A DNA stretch of 64,000 bases from Cytophagales bacterium (lineage in GTDB: Bacteria > Bacteroidota > Bacteroidia > Cytophagales > Cytophagaceae). The stretch spans positions 1 through 64,000 of the forward strand of contig REBA01000010.1 of NCBI GenBank assembly GCA_004294225.1. Direction: 5' to 3'. The notes below the pieces were generated by a model. The model did not search any database. It was not told where the DNA came from and saw only the letters and a list, made by a program, of their open reading frames with translations. Made by a program: the position numbers and the translations under genes. The stretch's first letter is position 1, and every line of letters begins with the position of its first letter. Positions 26,526-37,517 of this stretch are shown here, in pieces.

Positions 26526-29500
26526 ATGAAATCATTTATAATGATTTCTATTTCATTGTTTTTATTTTTTAATGATTCAATTGCTCAAAACGGTAGGGAA
26601 AAATTTCAACAATATTTTATTGAAAATGGTCTCGTAAATAACACTATTGGAGAAATAACTCAAGACCATTCAGGCTTTATGTGGCTTGGCAGTGGTGATG
26701 GTCTCAACCGCTTTGATGGCATAAATTTCAAAACATATAAACACATCGCTAACGATACTAATACCTTACCCTCTAGTTTTATAAATCAAATTTATATTGA
26801 CAAAAAAGGAAATTTATGGATTTGTACCCTTAAAGGAATAAGTTTATACCAACCCGATTATGATAATTTCAAAAATTTCATTCCACCAGTTAAAAATAAA
26901 AATGATATTGGTATAGGTAGTGTATTTGAGGATAAAGAGGGAAAGATAATCATCTCTAGTGCCGAAGGATTATTCCACTTCGATCTCAAAAAAGAAAAAT
27001 TTTCTCCAATTATCTTCTCTGAGAAAGACAAACATTTAATTTCTAAAAATTTCATCATCAATCACATTGACGAGTATCAAAATCTCTATTTCACTACTTA
27101 CCAACATGAACTTTTTAAGGTCAATCTAAAAACCAAACACATTGAAAATCTAAATGAAAAATTAATATCTATAAATCCAATTTTTAAACAAAAAGACATC
27201 AATGGTTTAATTATTGATAATAAAAACAATAAATGGATTTATACCTCTGATGGTATTTATAATGTAAATCTTGAAAAAGAAACTTACCAAGAGAAGAAAT
27301 TTCAAAACATAGGATACCAAGGAATTACTTTCAATATCAATAATATTACTAGTATAGATAAAACCCTTGAAGGGAACTTCTGGTTATCTTCTAACGCAGG
27401 TTTAATTTATTGGAATTTAAAAGAAGACAAATATTACATTTATAGACCTGAAAATAAATCTATATCTGATGAAGCAGGTAGAAAATTATTTATAGATAGA
27501 GACCAAGGTGTTTGGTTTGGAACCTATAGAGGCTTGAATTATTTAAGTAAACAAGTTAAACCATTTGAAATTTTTTCGAACGACAATCAAGATGCTAATT
27601 CTTTAATATTTAACGAAGTTACCTCTATTATCGCTGATGATAATAAAAATATTTGGTTAGGTACAGTAAGAGGTCTAGAATTATTTGACATAAAAAATGG
27701 GAAATTCAATCACTTCAATAATAAAGCTAAACCAGAAATAGGCTTCTTAAACAATCATCTTCCTGGAATAAATTATATAGATAAGTGTATCTTTTTTTTA
27801 AATGATTTAGGGTTGCAAATTTTTGATCCTAAAAAAAATATTTGCTATCAGAAAGAAAATATCAATAAAATTCCTTCTGACAAGCCGCATTTCAAATTTC
27901 TTATCAATCAATTATATCATCGTGAATCGTTACAAATAATTGAAGATCCAAATAACGATTTTTGGTTAATTGATTATAAAAGAAATTTATTAAAAATCAA
28001 TAGAAATACACTAACAATTGACACGATAAAAGACAATAGAAACAAGCAATTAGAACCCATTAAATTAATATATAATAACAATCCAGAAATTACACTATTC
28101 AATTACAATTCAATTTTTTATATAAATATCAATACTAAAGAAATAGTAAAACAAATTAAATTAAAAGATATTTTAAAGCCTGAAGATCAAAGTAAACTAT
28201 CGAATATAACTGATTTATATCAAGAAAGTGAGCATTTTTGGATTGCTACTAACCATGGTCTGATTTATTTCAATGAAAAAACTAAACAGTACAAAATAAT
28301 TACCGAAAAAGACGGATTAAGAAACGACGGTATAGAAACATTAATTAAAGATAAATTGAATAAAATTTGGCTTTGTACTAATAATGGACTTACTCGAATA
28401 GACCCCACTAGCTTTAAAATTCTGAACAATTTCACAGTAGAAGACGGACTACCTGCTAACCAAATTAATAATTGTGCATTTCAATTAGACAATGGTCACC
28501 TTATCTTCAATACCCCAAAAGGTATTGTCATAATTGATCCTGAAAAAATAATACCCAACAATGTTATTCCTCAAATTTACTTATCTAATCTATATATTTT
28601 CAATAAAGAAATACCTATAAAAACAGATGGAATATTAACTAAGCATATCAACAACACCAAAAGTATTAATCTATCCTACAAACATTCTGTATTTACAATA
28701 GATTTCGCTGGTATCACTTTTTACAAAGCAAAGCTCAATCAATACGCTTATATGATGGAAGGCTTTGATCAAGATTGGAATTATGTAGGAAACAAAACAT
28801 CTGCTACTTACACGAACCTCGACCCTGGAAAATACATTTTCAAACTTAAAGTTGCCAATCCCGATGGATTGTGGGATAATCTAAATGAAAAAACTATCGA
28901 AATAATTATTACTCCACCATTTTGGGTAACTTGGTGGTTCAGAATAACAGTAATCGCTATTCTAAGTCTCATCATTTTTATCGTATTTAAAATTAGAACA
29001 AAAGAAATTCTAAGAATAAATCAACAACTGGAAGAAACTGTAAAAGAAAGGACAGCCAATCTGCTTGAAATGACCGAGCAAGAAAAAGCCGCAAGAACTC
29101 AAGCCGAGGCACTTAAGGCAGAAGCTGAAAAAGCAAAAATAGAAGCCGAAAAAGCAAACTCTGCTAAAAGTTTATTCTTAGCCAACATGAGCCATGAAAT
29201 CCGCACACCAATGAATGGTGTGATAGGTATGGCAGAATTGCTTTCTAATACATCCCTTACTGAAGAACAAAAAGAATTTAATGATACTATAAGAACAAGT
29301 AGCGAAGCTCTTCTTTCCATTATCAATAATATTCTAGATTTTTCAAAAATAGAATCTGGAAATATGGAATTAGACCTGCACTCCTTTTCTATTACAAAAT
29401 GTATAGAAGATGTTCTAGATGTATTTGCTGTGAAAGCCTCAAAAACAGGCTTAGACTTGATTTATGTAGTAGATAACAATTTGCCCAATCAACTTGTTGG

Positions 29501-30713
29501 CGACTCTACAAAAATCAGGCAAGTATTGATTAACTTGGTTGGGAATGCCATGAAATTTACTGAAAAAGGAGAGGTTTTTGTAAATATCAAAAAAATCATC
29601 CCCTACCCTTCTCAAAATCTTTTTAGCGACGAACACCTCATTGAATTTTCTGTGAAAGATTCTGGAATAGGTATTCCTGCTGATAAATTAGAAAAACTAT
29701 TTAAGTCTTTCTCTCAAGTAGATTCCTCTACCACCCGCAAATATGGTGGCACTGGATTGGGATTAGCCATTAGCCAAAAACTAATTGAATTAATGGGCGG
29801 AGAAATACAAGTACAAAGCATTATTAATGAAGGAACTACATTTTCATTCGTATTAAAATTAAAAACAGCCCCCAATGCTGTTACTAATTTTGGAGTAAAC
29901 CCTGTACAAAGTCTAAAAAACAAAAAAATATTAGTGGTAGATGATAATAAAACCAATAGAAATATATTAAAATATCAATTAAGTAACTGGGAAATCAATG
30001 TAAGCCTAGCTGAAAGCGGGAAAGAAGGAATTGAATTATTTAAATCCAATACTTTCGATTTGGTCATTTCTGATATGCAGATGCCAGAAATGGATGGTTC
30101 TGAATTTACAAGTACTATTAAACAGATCAATAGCAATATTCCTGTAATTTTATTTACTTCCATGGGGGATTATATCCCTAACAAAGAACTATTTTGTGCC
30201 ATTCTCTCTAAGCCACTTAAGCAGCAACAACTACTTGACACCATTACCAATGAATTGAAGCTTTCAAATAAGATAAGTGTTCAAAAGAAAAGCAATGAAA
30301 ATCCATTAGCAGAAACCGCATTAAAATACCCTCTTACTATTCTAATTGCTGAAGACAACCCAATTAATCAAAAATTGGCAACTACCGTTCTTTCAAAAAT
30401 GGGCTATACAGCAGATGTTGCCAACAATGGCTTAGAAGCCTTGAAAGCACTGGAAAACAAAAAATACGATTTAATTTTAATGGATGTGCTTATGCCAGAA
30501 ATGGATGGAATGGAGGCTACAGCTAAGATAAAATCTATGGAAGAGTTCAAAAACACACCAATCATTGTGGCAATGACTGCTAATGCCCTAGAAGGCGACA
30601 AAGAAAAATGTTTATTAGCTGGAATGGACGATTATATGAGCAAACCTTTCAAAATGGATGATCTGATTAACACATTGGAAAGAACTCATGCCAAAATTCA
30701 AAAATTGAGTTAA
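26526..30713 (+). CDS. Hybrid two-component sensor kinase with beta-propeller sensor and two receivers
   Basis: A 1395-residue membrane sensor. The start is the ATG at 26526, which opens a signal peptide (about 1-20); the frame extends further upstream with only a weak start. Residues about 25-725 are two-component-propeller repeats ([42 protein letters not shown]), then a Y_Y_Y domain (about 730-795, [10 protein letters not shown]) and one membrane helix (about 800-825). A coiled coil leads to HisKA (phospho-accepting H890 in [11 protein letters not shown]), an HATPase domain and two receivers with phospho-aspartates D1183 and D1320, each with conserved lysine (SKPL, SKPF). There is no AraC output domain, unlike classic HTCS regulators. 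Propellers usually sense extracellular ligands; the ligand is unknown. Confidence 0.92.
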   Translation: MKSFIMISISLFLFFNDSIAQNGREKFQQYFIENGLVNNTIGEITQDHSGFMWLGSGDGLNRFDGINFKTYKHIANDTNTLPSSFINQIYIDKKGNLWICTLKGISLYQPDYDNFKNFIPPVKNKNDIGIGSVFEDKEGKIIISSAEGLFHFDLKKEKFSPIIFSEKDKHLISKNFIINHIDEYQNLYFTTYQHELFKVNLKTKHIENLNEKLISINPIFKQKDINGLIIDNKNNKWIYTSDGIYNVNLEKETYQEKKFQNIGYQGITFNINNITSIDKTLEGNFWLSSNAGLIYWNLKEDKYYIYRPENKSISDEAGRKLFIDRDQGVWFGTYRGLNYLSKQVKPFEIFSNDNQDANSLIFNEVTSIIADDNKNIWLGTVRGLELFDIKNGKFNHFNNKAKPEIGFLNNHLPGINYIDKCIFFLNDLGLQIFDPKKNICYQKENINKIPSDKPHFKFLINQLYHRESLQIIEDPNNDFWLIDYKRNLLKINRNTLTIDTIKDNRNKQLEPIKLIYNNNPEITLFNYNSIFYININTKEIVKQIKLKDILKPEDQSKLSNITDLYQESEHFWIATNHGLIYFNEKTKQYKIITEKDGLRNDGIETLIKDKLNKIWLCTNNGLTRIDPTSFKILNNFTVEDGLPANQINNCAFQLDNGHLIFNTPKGIVIIDPEKIIPNNVIPQIYLSNLYIFNKEIPIKTDGILTKHINNTKSINLSYKHSVFTIDFAGITFYKAKLNQYAYMMEGFDQDWNYVGNKTSATYTNLDPGKYIFKLKVANPDGLWDNLNEKTIEIIITPPFWVTWWFRITVIAILSLIIFIVFKIRTKEILRINQQLEETVKERTANLLEMTEQEKAARTQAEALKAEAEKAKIEAEKANSAKSLFLANMSHEIRTPMNGVIGMAELLSNTSLTEEQKEFNDTIRTSSEALLSIINNILDFSKIESGNMELDLHSFSITKCIEDVLDVFAVKASKTGLDLIYVVDNNLPNQLVGDSTKIRQVLINLVGNAMKFTEKGEVFVNIKKIIPYPSQNLFSDEHLIEFSVKDSGIGIPADKLEKLFKSFSQVDSSTTRKYGGTGLGLAISQKLIELMGGEIQVQSIINEGTTFSFVLKLKTAPNAVTNFGVNPVQSLKNKKILVVDDNKTNRNILKYQLSNWEINVSLAESGKEGIELFKSNTFDLVISDMQMPEMDGSEFTSTIKQINSNIPVILFTSMGDYIPNKELFCAILSKPLKQQQLLDTITNELKLSNKISVQKKSNENPLAETALKYPLTILIAEDNPINQKLATTVLSKMGYTADVANNGLEALKALENKKYDLILMDVLMPEMDGMEATAKIKSMEEFKNTPIIVAMTANALEGDKEKCLLAGMDDYMSKPFKMDDLINTLERTHAKIQKLS

Positions 30714-30730
30714 TTAGCTTTAAAAAATAG

Positions 30731-30784
30731 ATTTTGTCTTATCTTAATATAAGTTTAAAAACTTATATTAAGATAAGACAAAAT
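30731..30784. terminator. Long bidirectional terminator between sensor kinase and htpG
   Basis: A perfect 24-bp inverted repeat (arms 30731-30754 and 30761-30784, beginning ATTTTGTC) with a 6-base gap; two more pairs could form inside it. It lies between convergent genes, with A/T runs next to both ends. It is longer than the other terminators in the window. Confidence 0.7.
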
Positions 30785-30796
30785 GCTTTTCAAAAA

Positions 30797-32623
30797 TTAC
30801 TTTACAGATAATTCTACACTTCTCTTTATAAAATTTGTAAGTGCCTCTCCCGTGAGCATTCCTTGCGATAGAAGTGCCAAATCATAAGCTTGTTTTGCTA
30901 ATTCTATTTGAACCGATTCATCGGAAGTATTGATTATTCGTTGCACTAGTGGATGGTTAGAATTTACAGCAATATTGAGCATATCGGGCATTTTGCCCAT
31001 AAACGACATGCCTCCTCCCCCTCCGAGTGCTTGCATATCTTTCATCCTTCTCATAAATTCTGGAAGGGTAATCGTTACTGGAAATTCGTCTACTGGCATT
31101 GGCTCTAAGACTACTTTCCTATCTTTGTTATTAATGGCTTTTTCAAATACTTCTTGAACTGATTTTTGATCTTGCTCACTCAGTAATATTTCCATTTTGA
31201 GGTCTTTTTCTATCAGCTTTTCAATCGTATCAGCATCTACTCTTTTCAGATTAAACTTTTCGACTTTACTTTCAAGCATATTGATAAAATGGCTATCTAA
31301 TGGATGAGTAAGTTCGAGTACATCGTAGCTTCTTTTCTTTGCAGATTCTATGAAAGCATGTTGTTTTTCGGTATCAGAAGCATAAAGAGCAATAGTATTT
31401 CCTGATTTATCTACCTGATTGGCTTGTACATATTCTTTGTATTTTTCAATCGTTCTGTATGCTGCATCGGTACTTTTTAGTAAACAGAAATCTTTAGCTT
31501 TTTCATAAAACTTATCATCGCTAATCATACCATATTTTACAAACAAGCCAATATCATCCCATTTCTGAGCAAATGCATCTTCGTCTTTCTGATAAAGCTC
31601 TGCGAGTTTGTCTGCTACTTTTTTGGTAATGTGTGCATTGATTTTTTTTACGTTTCCATCGGCTTGTAAAAAGCTTCTAGAAACATTGAGAGGAATATCT
31701 GGTGAATCTATTACGCCATGTAAAAGCATTAAAAATTCAGGTACTACATCTTTTACTTCGTCTGTAATGAATACTTGACGAGAGTACAAATGAATTTTGT
31801 TTCTTTGAAATTCAAATTCATTTTTCAATTTTGGGAAATATAATATTCCAGTGAGATTAAAAGGGTAATCTACATTGAGGTGTATCCAAAATAAAGGGGG
31901 CTCAGAGAATGGATATAATTCTTGGTAAAATTTAACATAATCTTCCTCTTTTAGTTCAGAGGGCGACTTTGTCCAGAGTGGATTGGGGTCGTTGATTAAC
32001 TCTCCATCAAACTCTATTTCTACTGGTAAAAATTTACAATATTTTTTTAAGACTGTACTGATTCTGTTTTTATCTAAAAACTCTTTAGAATCTTCTGCAA
32101 TATGTAGAACAACCTCTGAACCACGGTCATTTTTTTCGATAGGCGAAATCTCAAATTCAGTACTACCATCGCAATCCCATCTAGCTGCCTCACTGCCCTC
32201 TCTAAAAGAAAGTGTTTTTATTTCCACTTTAGAAGAAACCATGAAAGCAGAATAAAAACCAAGACCAAAATGTCCTATAATTTGCTTTTCATCCCCCTTG
32301 TCTTTATATTTTTCTACAAACTCTGTAGCACCAGAAAAGGCTATTTGATTGATGTATTTTTTTATTTCTTCGGCAGTCATTCCTATACCTCTATCTATAA
32401 TACTAATAGTACCTGCTACTTCGTCAATAGCTACTTTGACTTTCAAATCACCTAATTCTCCTGTAAATTCTCCCAAAGAACTTAATCTTTTGAGTTTTTG
32501 TGTTGCATCTACCGCATTAGAAACCAATTCTCTTAAAAAAATCTCATGATCAGAATAAAGAAATTTTTTGATGATAGGAAAAATATTCTCTGTGTGAATG
32601 GAAATTGAACCTTTTTCTTGCAT
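30797..32623 (-). CDS. htpG: Molecular chaperone HtpG (Hsp90)
   Basis: A 608-residue bacterial Hsp90. The start is the ATG at 32623, giving MQEKGSISIHTENIFPI, the usual HtpG N-terminus; a ten-codon longer frame begins with TTG and is not needed. GHKL ATPase motifs are seen: ELVSNAVDATQKL, DRGIGMTAEEI and GHFGLGFYSAFMVS. The middle domain contains LNVSRSFLQAD with the catalytic arginine, and a C-terminal dimerisation domain follows. The charged linker of eukaryotic Hsp90 is absent, as expected. It helps fold clients under heat or oxidative stress. Confidence 0.96.
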   Translation of the reverse strand: MQEKGSISIHTENIFPIIKKFLYSDHEIFLRELVSNAVDATQKLKRLSSLGEFTGELGDLKVKVAIDEVAGTISIIDRGIGMTAEEIKKYINQIAFSGATEFVEKYKDKGDEKQIIGHFGLGFYSAFMVSSKVEIKTLSFREGSEAARWDCDGSTEFEISPIEKNDRGSEVVLHIAEDSKEFLDKNRISTVLKKYCKFLPVEIEFDGELINDPNPLWTKSPSELKEEDYVKFYQELYPFSEPPLFWIHLNVDYPFNLTGILYFPKLKNEFEFQRNKIHLYSRQVFITDEVKDVVPEFLMLLHGVIDSPDIPLNVSRSFLQADGNVKKINAHITKKVADKLAELYQKDEDAFAQKWDDIGLFVKYGMISDDKFYEKAKDFCLLKSTDAAYRTIEKYKEYVQANQVDKSGNTIALYASDTEKQHAFIESAKKRSYDVLELTHPLDSHFINMLESKVEKFNLKRVDADTIEKLIEKDLKMEILLSEQDQKSVQEVFEKAINNKDRKVVLEPMPVDEFPVTITLPEFMRRMKDMQALGGGGGMSFMGKMPDMLNIAVNSNHPLVQRIINTSDESVQIELAKQAYDLALLSQGMLTGEALTNFIKRSVELSVK

Positions 32624-32801
32624 ATAATTAATATTTTTAAAAACCATTTTCAAAAACTCAAGAACTATTCCAATTAAAGAATCTATTGAATTAATGACAT
32701 CATGTCAGAAAAAGATAAAAAAATATCCTCTTAGGATAGCATCAAATTGACTTAAAATCCGAACAAATCAATTATTTTTGAAAAATATAAAAAAATATCC
32801 A

Positions 32802-33791
32802 ATGACAGCATCAGGTTTGTATCCATTAAAATTTAAAACAATATTTAAAGATAAAATATGGGGAGGCAATAAAATAAAAACATACTTAGGCAAAGATTAT
32901 GCTCCCTTGCCGAATTGTGGGGAAACATGGGAAATATCTGGAGTAAAAGGCAATTTATCAGTAGTAAGTAGTGGAACATTAAGTGGAAAATCATTACCAC
33001 AATTAATAGAAGAATATAAATCACAATTGCTTGGCGAAAAAGTGTATTCACAATTTGGTTCAGAATTTCCGCTTCTTATCAAATACATCGATGCCAATGA
33101 TGACCTATCTATTCAAGTTCATCCAGACGACGAGCTAGCTAAAAAACGACACAATTCTTTTGGCAAAACAGAAATGTGGTATATTATGCAAGCCGATGAG
33201 GGTGCACAACTTAATACTGGTTTTAATCAACCTATCAATGAAGCGATTTATTTGGAACATCTTAACAAAAATACGCTTAATGAAATTCTCAATTTTGAAA
33301 CAGTAAATTCTGGAGATGTATTTTTTCTTCCCGCAGGAAGGGTTCACTATATAGGCAAAGGAATATGCCTAGCAGAGATTCAACAAACTTCTGATATCAC
33401 TTATAGAATCTATGATTTCGATCGTAAAGATGACCAAGGAAATAAAAGGGAACTGCATACTCAAGAAGCACTAGCTGCTATTGATTATCAATATTATGAC
33501 GATTACAAAACACAATACACCCCAAGTCCAAACAAATCTGCACCACTGGTGAGTTGTCCCTATTTCACAACCAACTTATTAGAAATAGATCAAACAATAA
33601 ATAAAGATTATGCTTCGATAGACTCTTTTGTGATTTTTATAGCCATAGAAGGAAAAACCACAATTGAATATGAAAACGGAACGCCAATTACTTTCTCAAA
33701 AGGAGATTGTATATTGCTACCCGCAAACCTATATAATATACAACTGACACCTGAAAGTAATAGCAAAATATTGGAAGTATATATTTCATAA
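32802..33791 (+). CDS. manA: Mannose-6-phosphate isomerase, class I
   Basis: A 329-residue cupin-type type I phosphomannose isomerase that interconverts fructose-6-phosphate and mannose-6-phosphate. The start is the ATG at 32802; the frame eight codons upstream begins with TTG. Zinc-binding residues lie in LSIQVHPDDELAKKRHNSFGKTEMWYI and in PAGRVHYIGKGI; the substrate-site arginine is in DITYRIYDFDR. The second half is a degenerate cupin ending KGDCILLPANLYNIQL. It is short compared with E. coli ManA, matching the compact Bacteroidota/Firmicutes form. It supplies mannose units for glycans and GDP-sugars; it is followed 32 bases later by glyS, possibly cotranscribed. Confidence 0.93.
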   Translation: MTASGLYPLKFKTIFKDKIWGGNKIKTYLGKDYAPLPNCGETWEISGVKGNLSVVSSGTLSGKSLPQLIEEYKSQLLGEKVYSQFGSEFPLLIKYIDANDDLSIQVHPDDELAKKRHNSFGKTEMWYIMQADEGAQLNTGFNQPINEAIYLEHLNKNTLNEILNFETVNSGDVFFLPAGRVHYIGKGICLAEIQQTSDITYRIYDFDRKDDQGNKRELHTQEALAAIDYQYYDDYKTQYTPSPNKSAPLVSCPYFTTNLLEIDQTINKDYASIDSFVIFIAIEGKTTIEYENGTPITFSKGDCILLPANLYNIQLTPESNSKILEVYIS

Positions 33792-33823
33792 TACATCAAA
33801 CACAAGAATTATCATTACATAAA

Positions 33824-35302
33824 ATGGAAAAAAAAGTAGCACCAATAGAAAACACGACATTTAAAAACATAGTTTCACATGCCAAAGAATATGGATTTGT
33901 ATTCCCATCAAGTGAAATCTATGATGGCTTGGCAGCAGTTTATGATTACGGACAAAATGGAGTAGAATTAAAAAACAACCTAAAGAATGTTTGGTGGAAG
34001 GCTATGACGCAACTTCATGAAAATGTAGTGGGCATAGATGCGGCAATATTTATGCACCCTACTACTTGGAAAGCAAGTGGGCACGTAGATGGATTTAGCG
34101 ACCCCATGATTGATAACAAAGATTCTAAAAAAAGATATAGAGCCGATGTATTGATAGAAGAACATGCTGCTAAATACGAAGCCGAAGGAAATTTAGAAAA
34201 AGCAACAACACTAGTTCAACAAATGGCAAGAATGCTAGAGAAAGAAGACCTCAAAGGCGTTCAGGAGCTTATCATAAGCGAGAAAATAACTTGCCCTGTA
34301 TCTGGAACTGCCAACTGGACAGATGTTCGCCAGTTTAATCTCATGTTTTCTACCCAAGTAGGTTCGGTAGCGGAGGAATCTAATACCATTTACCTAAGAC
34401 CAGAAACAGCACAAGGAATTTTTGTAAACTTTCTAAATGTTCAGAAATCTGGAAGAATGAAAATTCCATTTGGTATCGCACAAATTGGAAAAGCTTTTCG
34501 TAACGAAATAGTTGCAAGACAATTTACCTTCAGAATGAGAGAATTTGAGCAAATGGAAATGCAATTCTTTATCCGACCAGGAGAAGAAAAACAATGGTAC
34601 GAAACTTGGAAAAACACACGTATGAAATGGCATAAAGCAATAGGATTACCAGAAAGACATCTTAAGTTTCACGATCACGAAAAACTTGCTCATTATGCCA
34701 ATGCGGCCGTGGATATAGAATATCAATTCCCATTCGGGTTTAAAGAAATAGAAGGTATTCACTCTCGTACTGATTTCGACTTAGGAAGTCATGAAAAATA
34801 CTCGAAGAAAAAACAACAATATTTTGATACCGAAATTAATAAAAACTATGTGCCCTATGTAGTAGAGACCTCCGTAGGAGCCGACAGAGTCTTTCTAGCA
34901 ATACTTTGTAATGCTTATACAGAAGAGATTACTGGTGAAGGCGAAGAACAAAAACAAAGAACTTATTTAAAATTCCACCCTGCTTTAGCTCCAGTAAAAG
35001 CAGCGATTCTGCCCATTACCAAGAAAGATGGATTACCTGAACTTGCAAGAACAATCTTTGAAGACCTCAGATATGATATGAATGTAGTGTATGAAGAAAG
35101 GGATTCAATTGGGAAAAGATACACTCGTCAGGATTTGATTGGAACTCCTTTCTGCATAGCTGTTGATCATGATAGCCTTATCGACAATTGTGTAACTATT
35201 AGACACAGAGATACCACAATACAAGAGCGAGTAAAGATTTCAGATCTAAAAGAAATACTAACTCAAGCAGTTTCTGTGAAAAGAATATTAGAATTATTGT
35301 AG
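33824..35302 (+). CDS. glyS: Glycine-tRNA ligase (dimeric class II)
   Basis: A 492-residue eukaryote/archaeal-type glycyl-tRNA synthetase of the alpha2 form (often named glyQS). Class II motifs: motif 2 region FGIAQIGKAFRNEI with RMREFEQMEMQFF, and motif 3 VVETSVGADRVFLAIL. The start FKNIVSHAKEYGFVFPSSEIYDGLAAVYDYGQNGVELK is the recognisable beginning of this family. The C-terminal anticodon-binding domain ends DLKEILTQAVSVKRILELL. A terminator-like hairpin follows. This is a core gene. Confidence 0.96.
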   Translation: MEKKVAPIENTTFKNIVSHAKEYGFVFPSSEIYDGLAAVYDYGQNGVELKNNLKNVWWKAMTQLHENVVGIDAAIFMHPTTWKASGHVDGFSDPMIDNKDSKKRYRADVLIEEHAAKYEAEGNLEKATTLVQQMARMLEKEDLKGVQELIISEKITCPVSGTANWTDVRQFNLMFSTQVGSVAEESNTIYLRPETAQGIFVNFLNVQKSGRMKIPFGIAQIGKAFRNEIVARQFTFRMREFEQMEMQFFIRPGEEKQWYETWKNTRMKWHKAIGLPERHLKFHDHEKLAHYANAAVDIEYQFPFGFKEIEGIHSRTDFDLGSHEKYSKKKQQYFDTEINKNYVPYVVETSVGADRVFLAILCNAYTEEITGEGEEQKQRTYLKFHPALAPVKAAILPITKKDGLPELARTIFEDLRYDMNVVYEERDSIGKRYTRQDLIGTPFCIAVDHDSLIDNCVTIRHRDTTIQERVKISDLKEILTQAVSVKRILELL

Positions 35303-35306
35303 ATAC

Positions 35307-35347
35307 ATATCTATCCAATTGATAGCTCAAATCAGTTGGATAGATAT
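35307..35347 (+). terminator. Terminator-like hairpin after glyS
   Basis: A 15-bp stem with one G-T pair (arms 35307-35321 and 35333-35347; ATATCTATCCAA in the left arm) lies immediately after the glyS stop. The T-tract behind it is weak, and its right arm overlaps the next promoter. Confidence 0.6.
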
Positions 35348-35365
35348 TATTCTAGCTTATCTTTG
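35336..35365 (+). promoter_or_regulatory. Promoter of the split sensor kinase
   Basis: TTG at 35336-35338, 19 bases, then TATCTTTG (35358-35365) match the Bacteroidota TTTG/TTG-N19-TAnnTTTG promoter. The TTG start codon of the kinase is 28 bases further. Confidence 0.55.
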
Positions 35366-35393
35366 AAATGAAACATTTATATATATTTTCTCA

Positions 35394-37517
35394 TTGAAAA
35401 AGCATTTCAAATATCTATTTTTTCTTCTGTTAGCTATAGTTTGCTTTATTTTATCGCAATATTTCAACACACACAGCAACACTGTTGAATCCTCTTTGAA
35501 TCAAAACAAAGAGCTACAAAGAATACAATCTAGAATTACTAAAAAACTAAATCTCTCTACTGATGACGCAGAAAAACTAAAAGAAATAATTGAAAATGAT
35601 AATCAAATAACATTCAATACCTTAACATATGCCTCAAATTATCCTTATTATATTTATAAATCAGACCAATTAATCTTTTGGTCATCCAATACTTTAGTGC
35701 CACCTACAAGTATCTTAAACGACACAGCAAAATTCAACTATATAGAAATCAAAAAAAGTAAATTCATCAAACAATTTACCCAAGTAAACAAATCGAATGG
35801 TGAAACCTATAAAATATATTTCTTAATACCGCTCTACACTAAATCTTTTATTCAAAATCAATATTTAAACTCTAAAGTCAATAAAGATTTTTTTGAAAAC
35901 AATTATAGTGTTTCTATTCTTCCTCTCAATAAAGATGGAATAATTTATTCGCCTGAAGGAATAGCATTATTTAGCCTATTCCTCAATCCCTTCGAAAGCT
36001 GGAACAGCATTAATAACCAACAAATCACATTTACCTTATTCCTACTTTACCTACTATTCCTTAATACCTTTGGAATATTGTGGATACACCACTTTTTAAA
36101 ACAAAAAGAACATCTTTTCGGTCTACTTAGTGTTGGGTTTTTAATCGTTTTCACAAGAGTAAATCTGCTTGTTTTTGATTTTCCCTTTGCCTACCTCCCC
36201 TTCGATATATTCAACGCTAAGTTTTTTGCTTCCTCAATTATTTCAACCTCAATAGGAGATTTTTTACTCAATGCGATAGGCGTTCTTATCTTTTCTATAT
36301 TTCTTTTTCAATATTTTTTTCAATTAAAGATTATTAGAAAGATAATCTCCCTAACTCACTATAGTAAAATATGTATTTCAATACTCATTATTATTGCTTC
36401 TCAAGGCTGTTTTGGAATAGTTTATTCAATATTTCAAACCATCAATCAGCATTCTCAATGGGTTTTTGACATCACAAGTTCATTACAACTAAATTCTTTT
36501 CAAATCATATCGGTTGTTTCATTTATCTGCATTAGTATATCCTTTTTCTGCATCAACCATATCTTAATAAGGCTATTCATAGCACTTAACAAAAACAATT
36601 TGAAGCAATACTTTTTGATAGTAATAATAGGCACGATTATCACACCAATCCTATTTTGGGAAGACCGAAATTTTTATTGGCCAATACTGTTGATTAACCT
36701 TCTATTTATCGCCTTTCAGTTCAAGCTACAAATGCCTAGACTACTCTCTAGGGCAAAATATTCAAGCTACATCTATCTTATAGCTGTCTCAATGATGTGT
36801 TCTTTAGCTGGAGCTATAGCAATAAATAAAATATATAACCATAAGATAATTGCCGAAAAACTAAAATTTGCTTACCAAACTATTTCTGAAAGTGACATTC
36901 TTGAAGAATATCTATTAAAAGACATTCATAATAAAATAACCAACGATGTCTTTATAAAAAATAATATTTCCTCCCCTATAAGTAATAAAGAGCTGATTAT
37001 TCAAAAAATCAGAAGGGTATTTATGGCAAACTATCTAGAAAAATATGATGTCAAAATATCTGTTTACTCTCCTACTGGAGAATCATTCTTTGCAAATGAA
37101 GAATATTTATCCTATAACAATGCTATTAAAAACTTTGCAAAAATAAAATATGCTACAGAACATAAAAATATATTCTTCATCAACGAATCAGCTTCAAAAG
37201 ATGCACCTAAGTTTGTAATATTTAACACTATTGAAAAAAATCATAGTAAATTTGGATTTATATTAGTTCAATTTCTTAATAAAAAAATCATTCCCTATTC
37301 TGTTTTTCCTGAGTTATTTATCGACAAAAAATATAGTAGCCTAAACCAACCCAAAACGTTTAGTTATGCCATCTTCAAAGATAAAGAGATAGAAGTCAAT
37401 TACGGAACAGTAAATTATGAAAAGATATTTTCTAAAACATATCTAGAAGATGTAAATCTTTACGAAGGTAGCACTTTCCAACAAAAACAACAATTCAACA
37501 ATTGTAGTAAGCTCTGA
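35394..37517 (+). pseudogene. N-terminal part of a frameshifted multi-membrane-segment sensor kinase
   Basis: A 707-residue frame opening with TTG (no in-frame ATG is suitable). It has a membrane helix near 6-24, a periplasmic segment to about 205, a block of eight hydrophobic segments (about 212-480) and a second extracytoplasmic domain to 707. It contains no kinase domain. The frame ends abruptly at TGA in a segment (QQKQQFNN) after which the next frame continues without a gap (NNSTIVVSSESNDWLKI). The downstream frame is open well upstream of any possible start. Together they read as one NtrY-like kinase of about 1220 residues, broken by a single-base frame change. A real mutation, programmed frameshift or sequence error are all possible. 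Confidence 0.7.
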
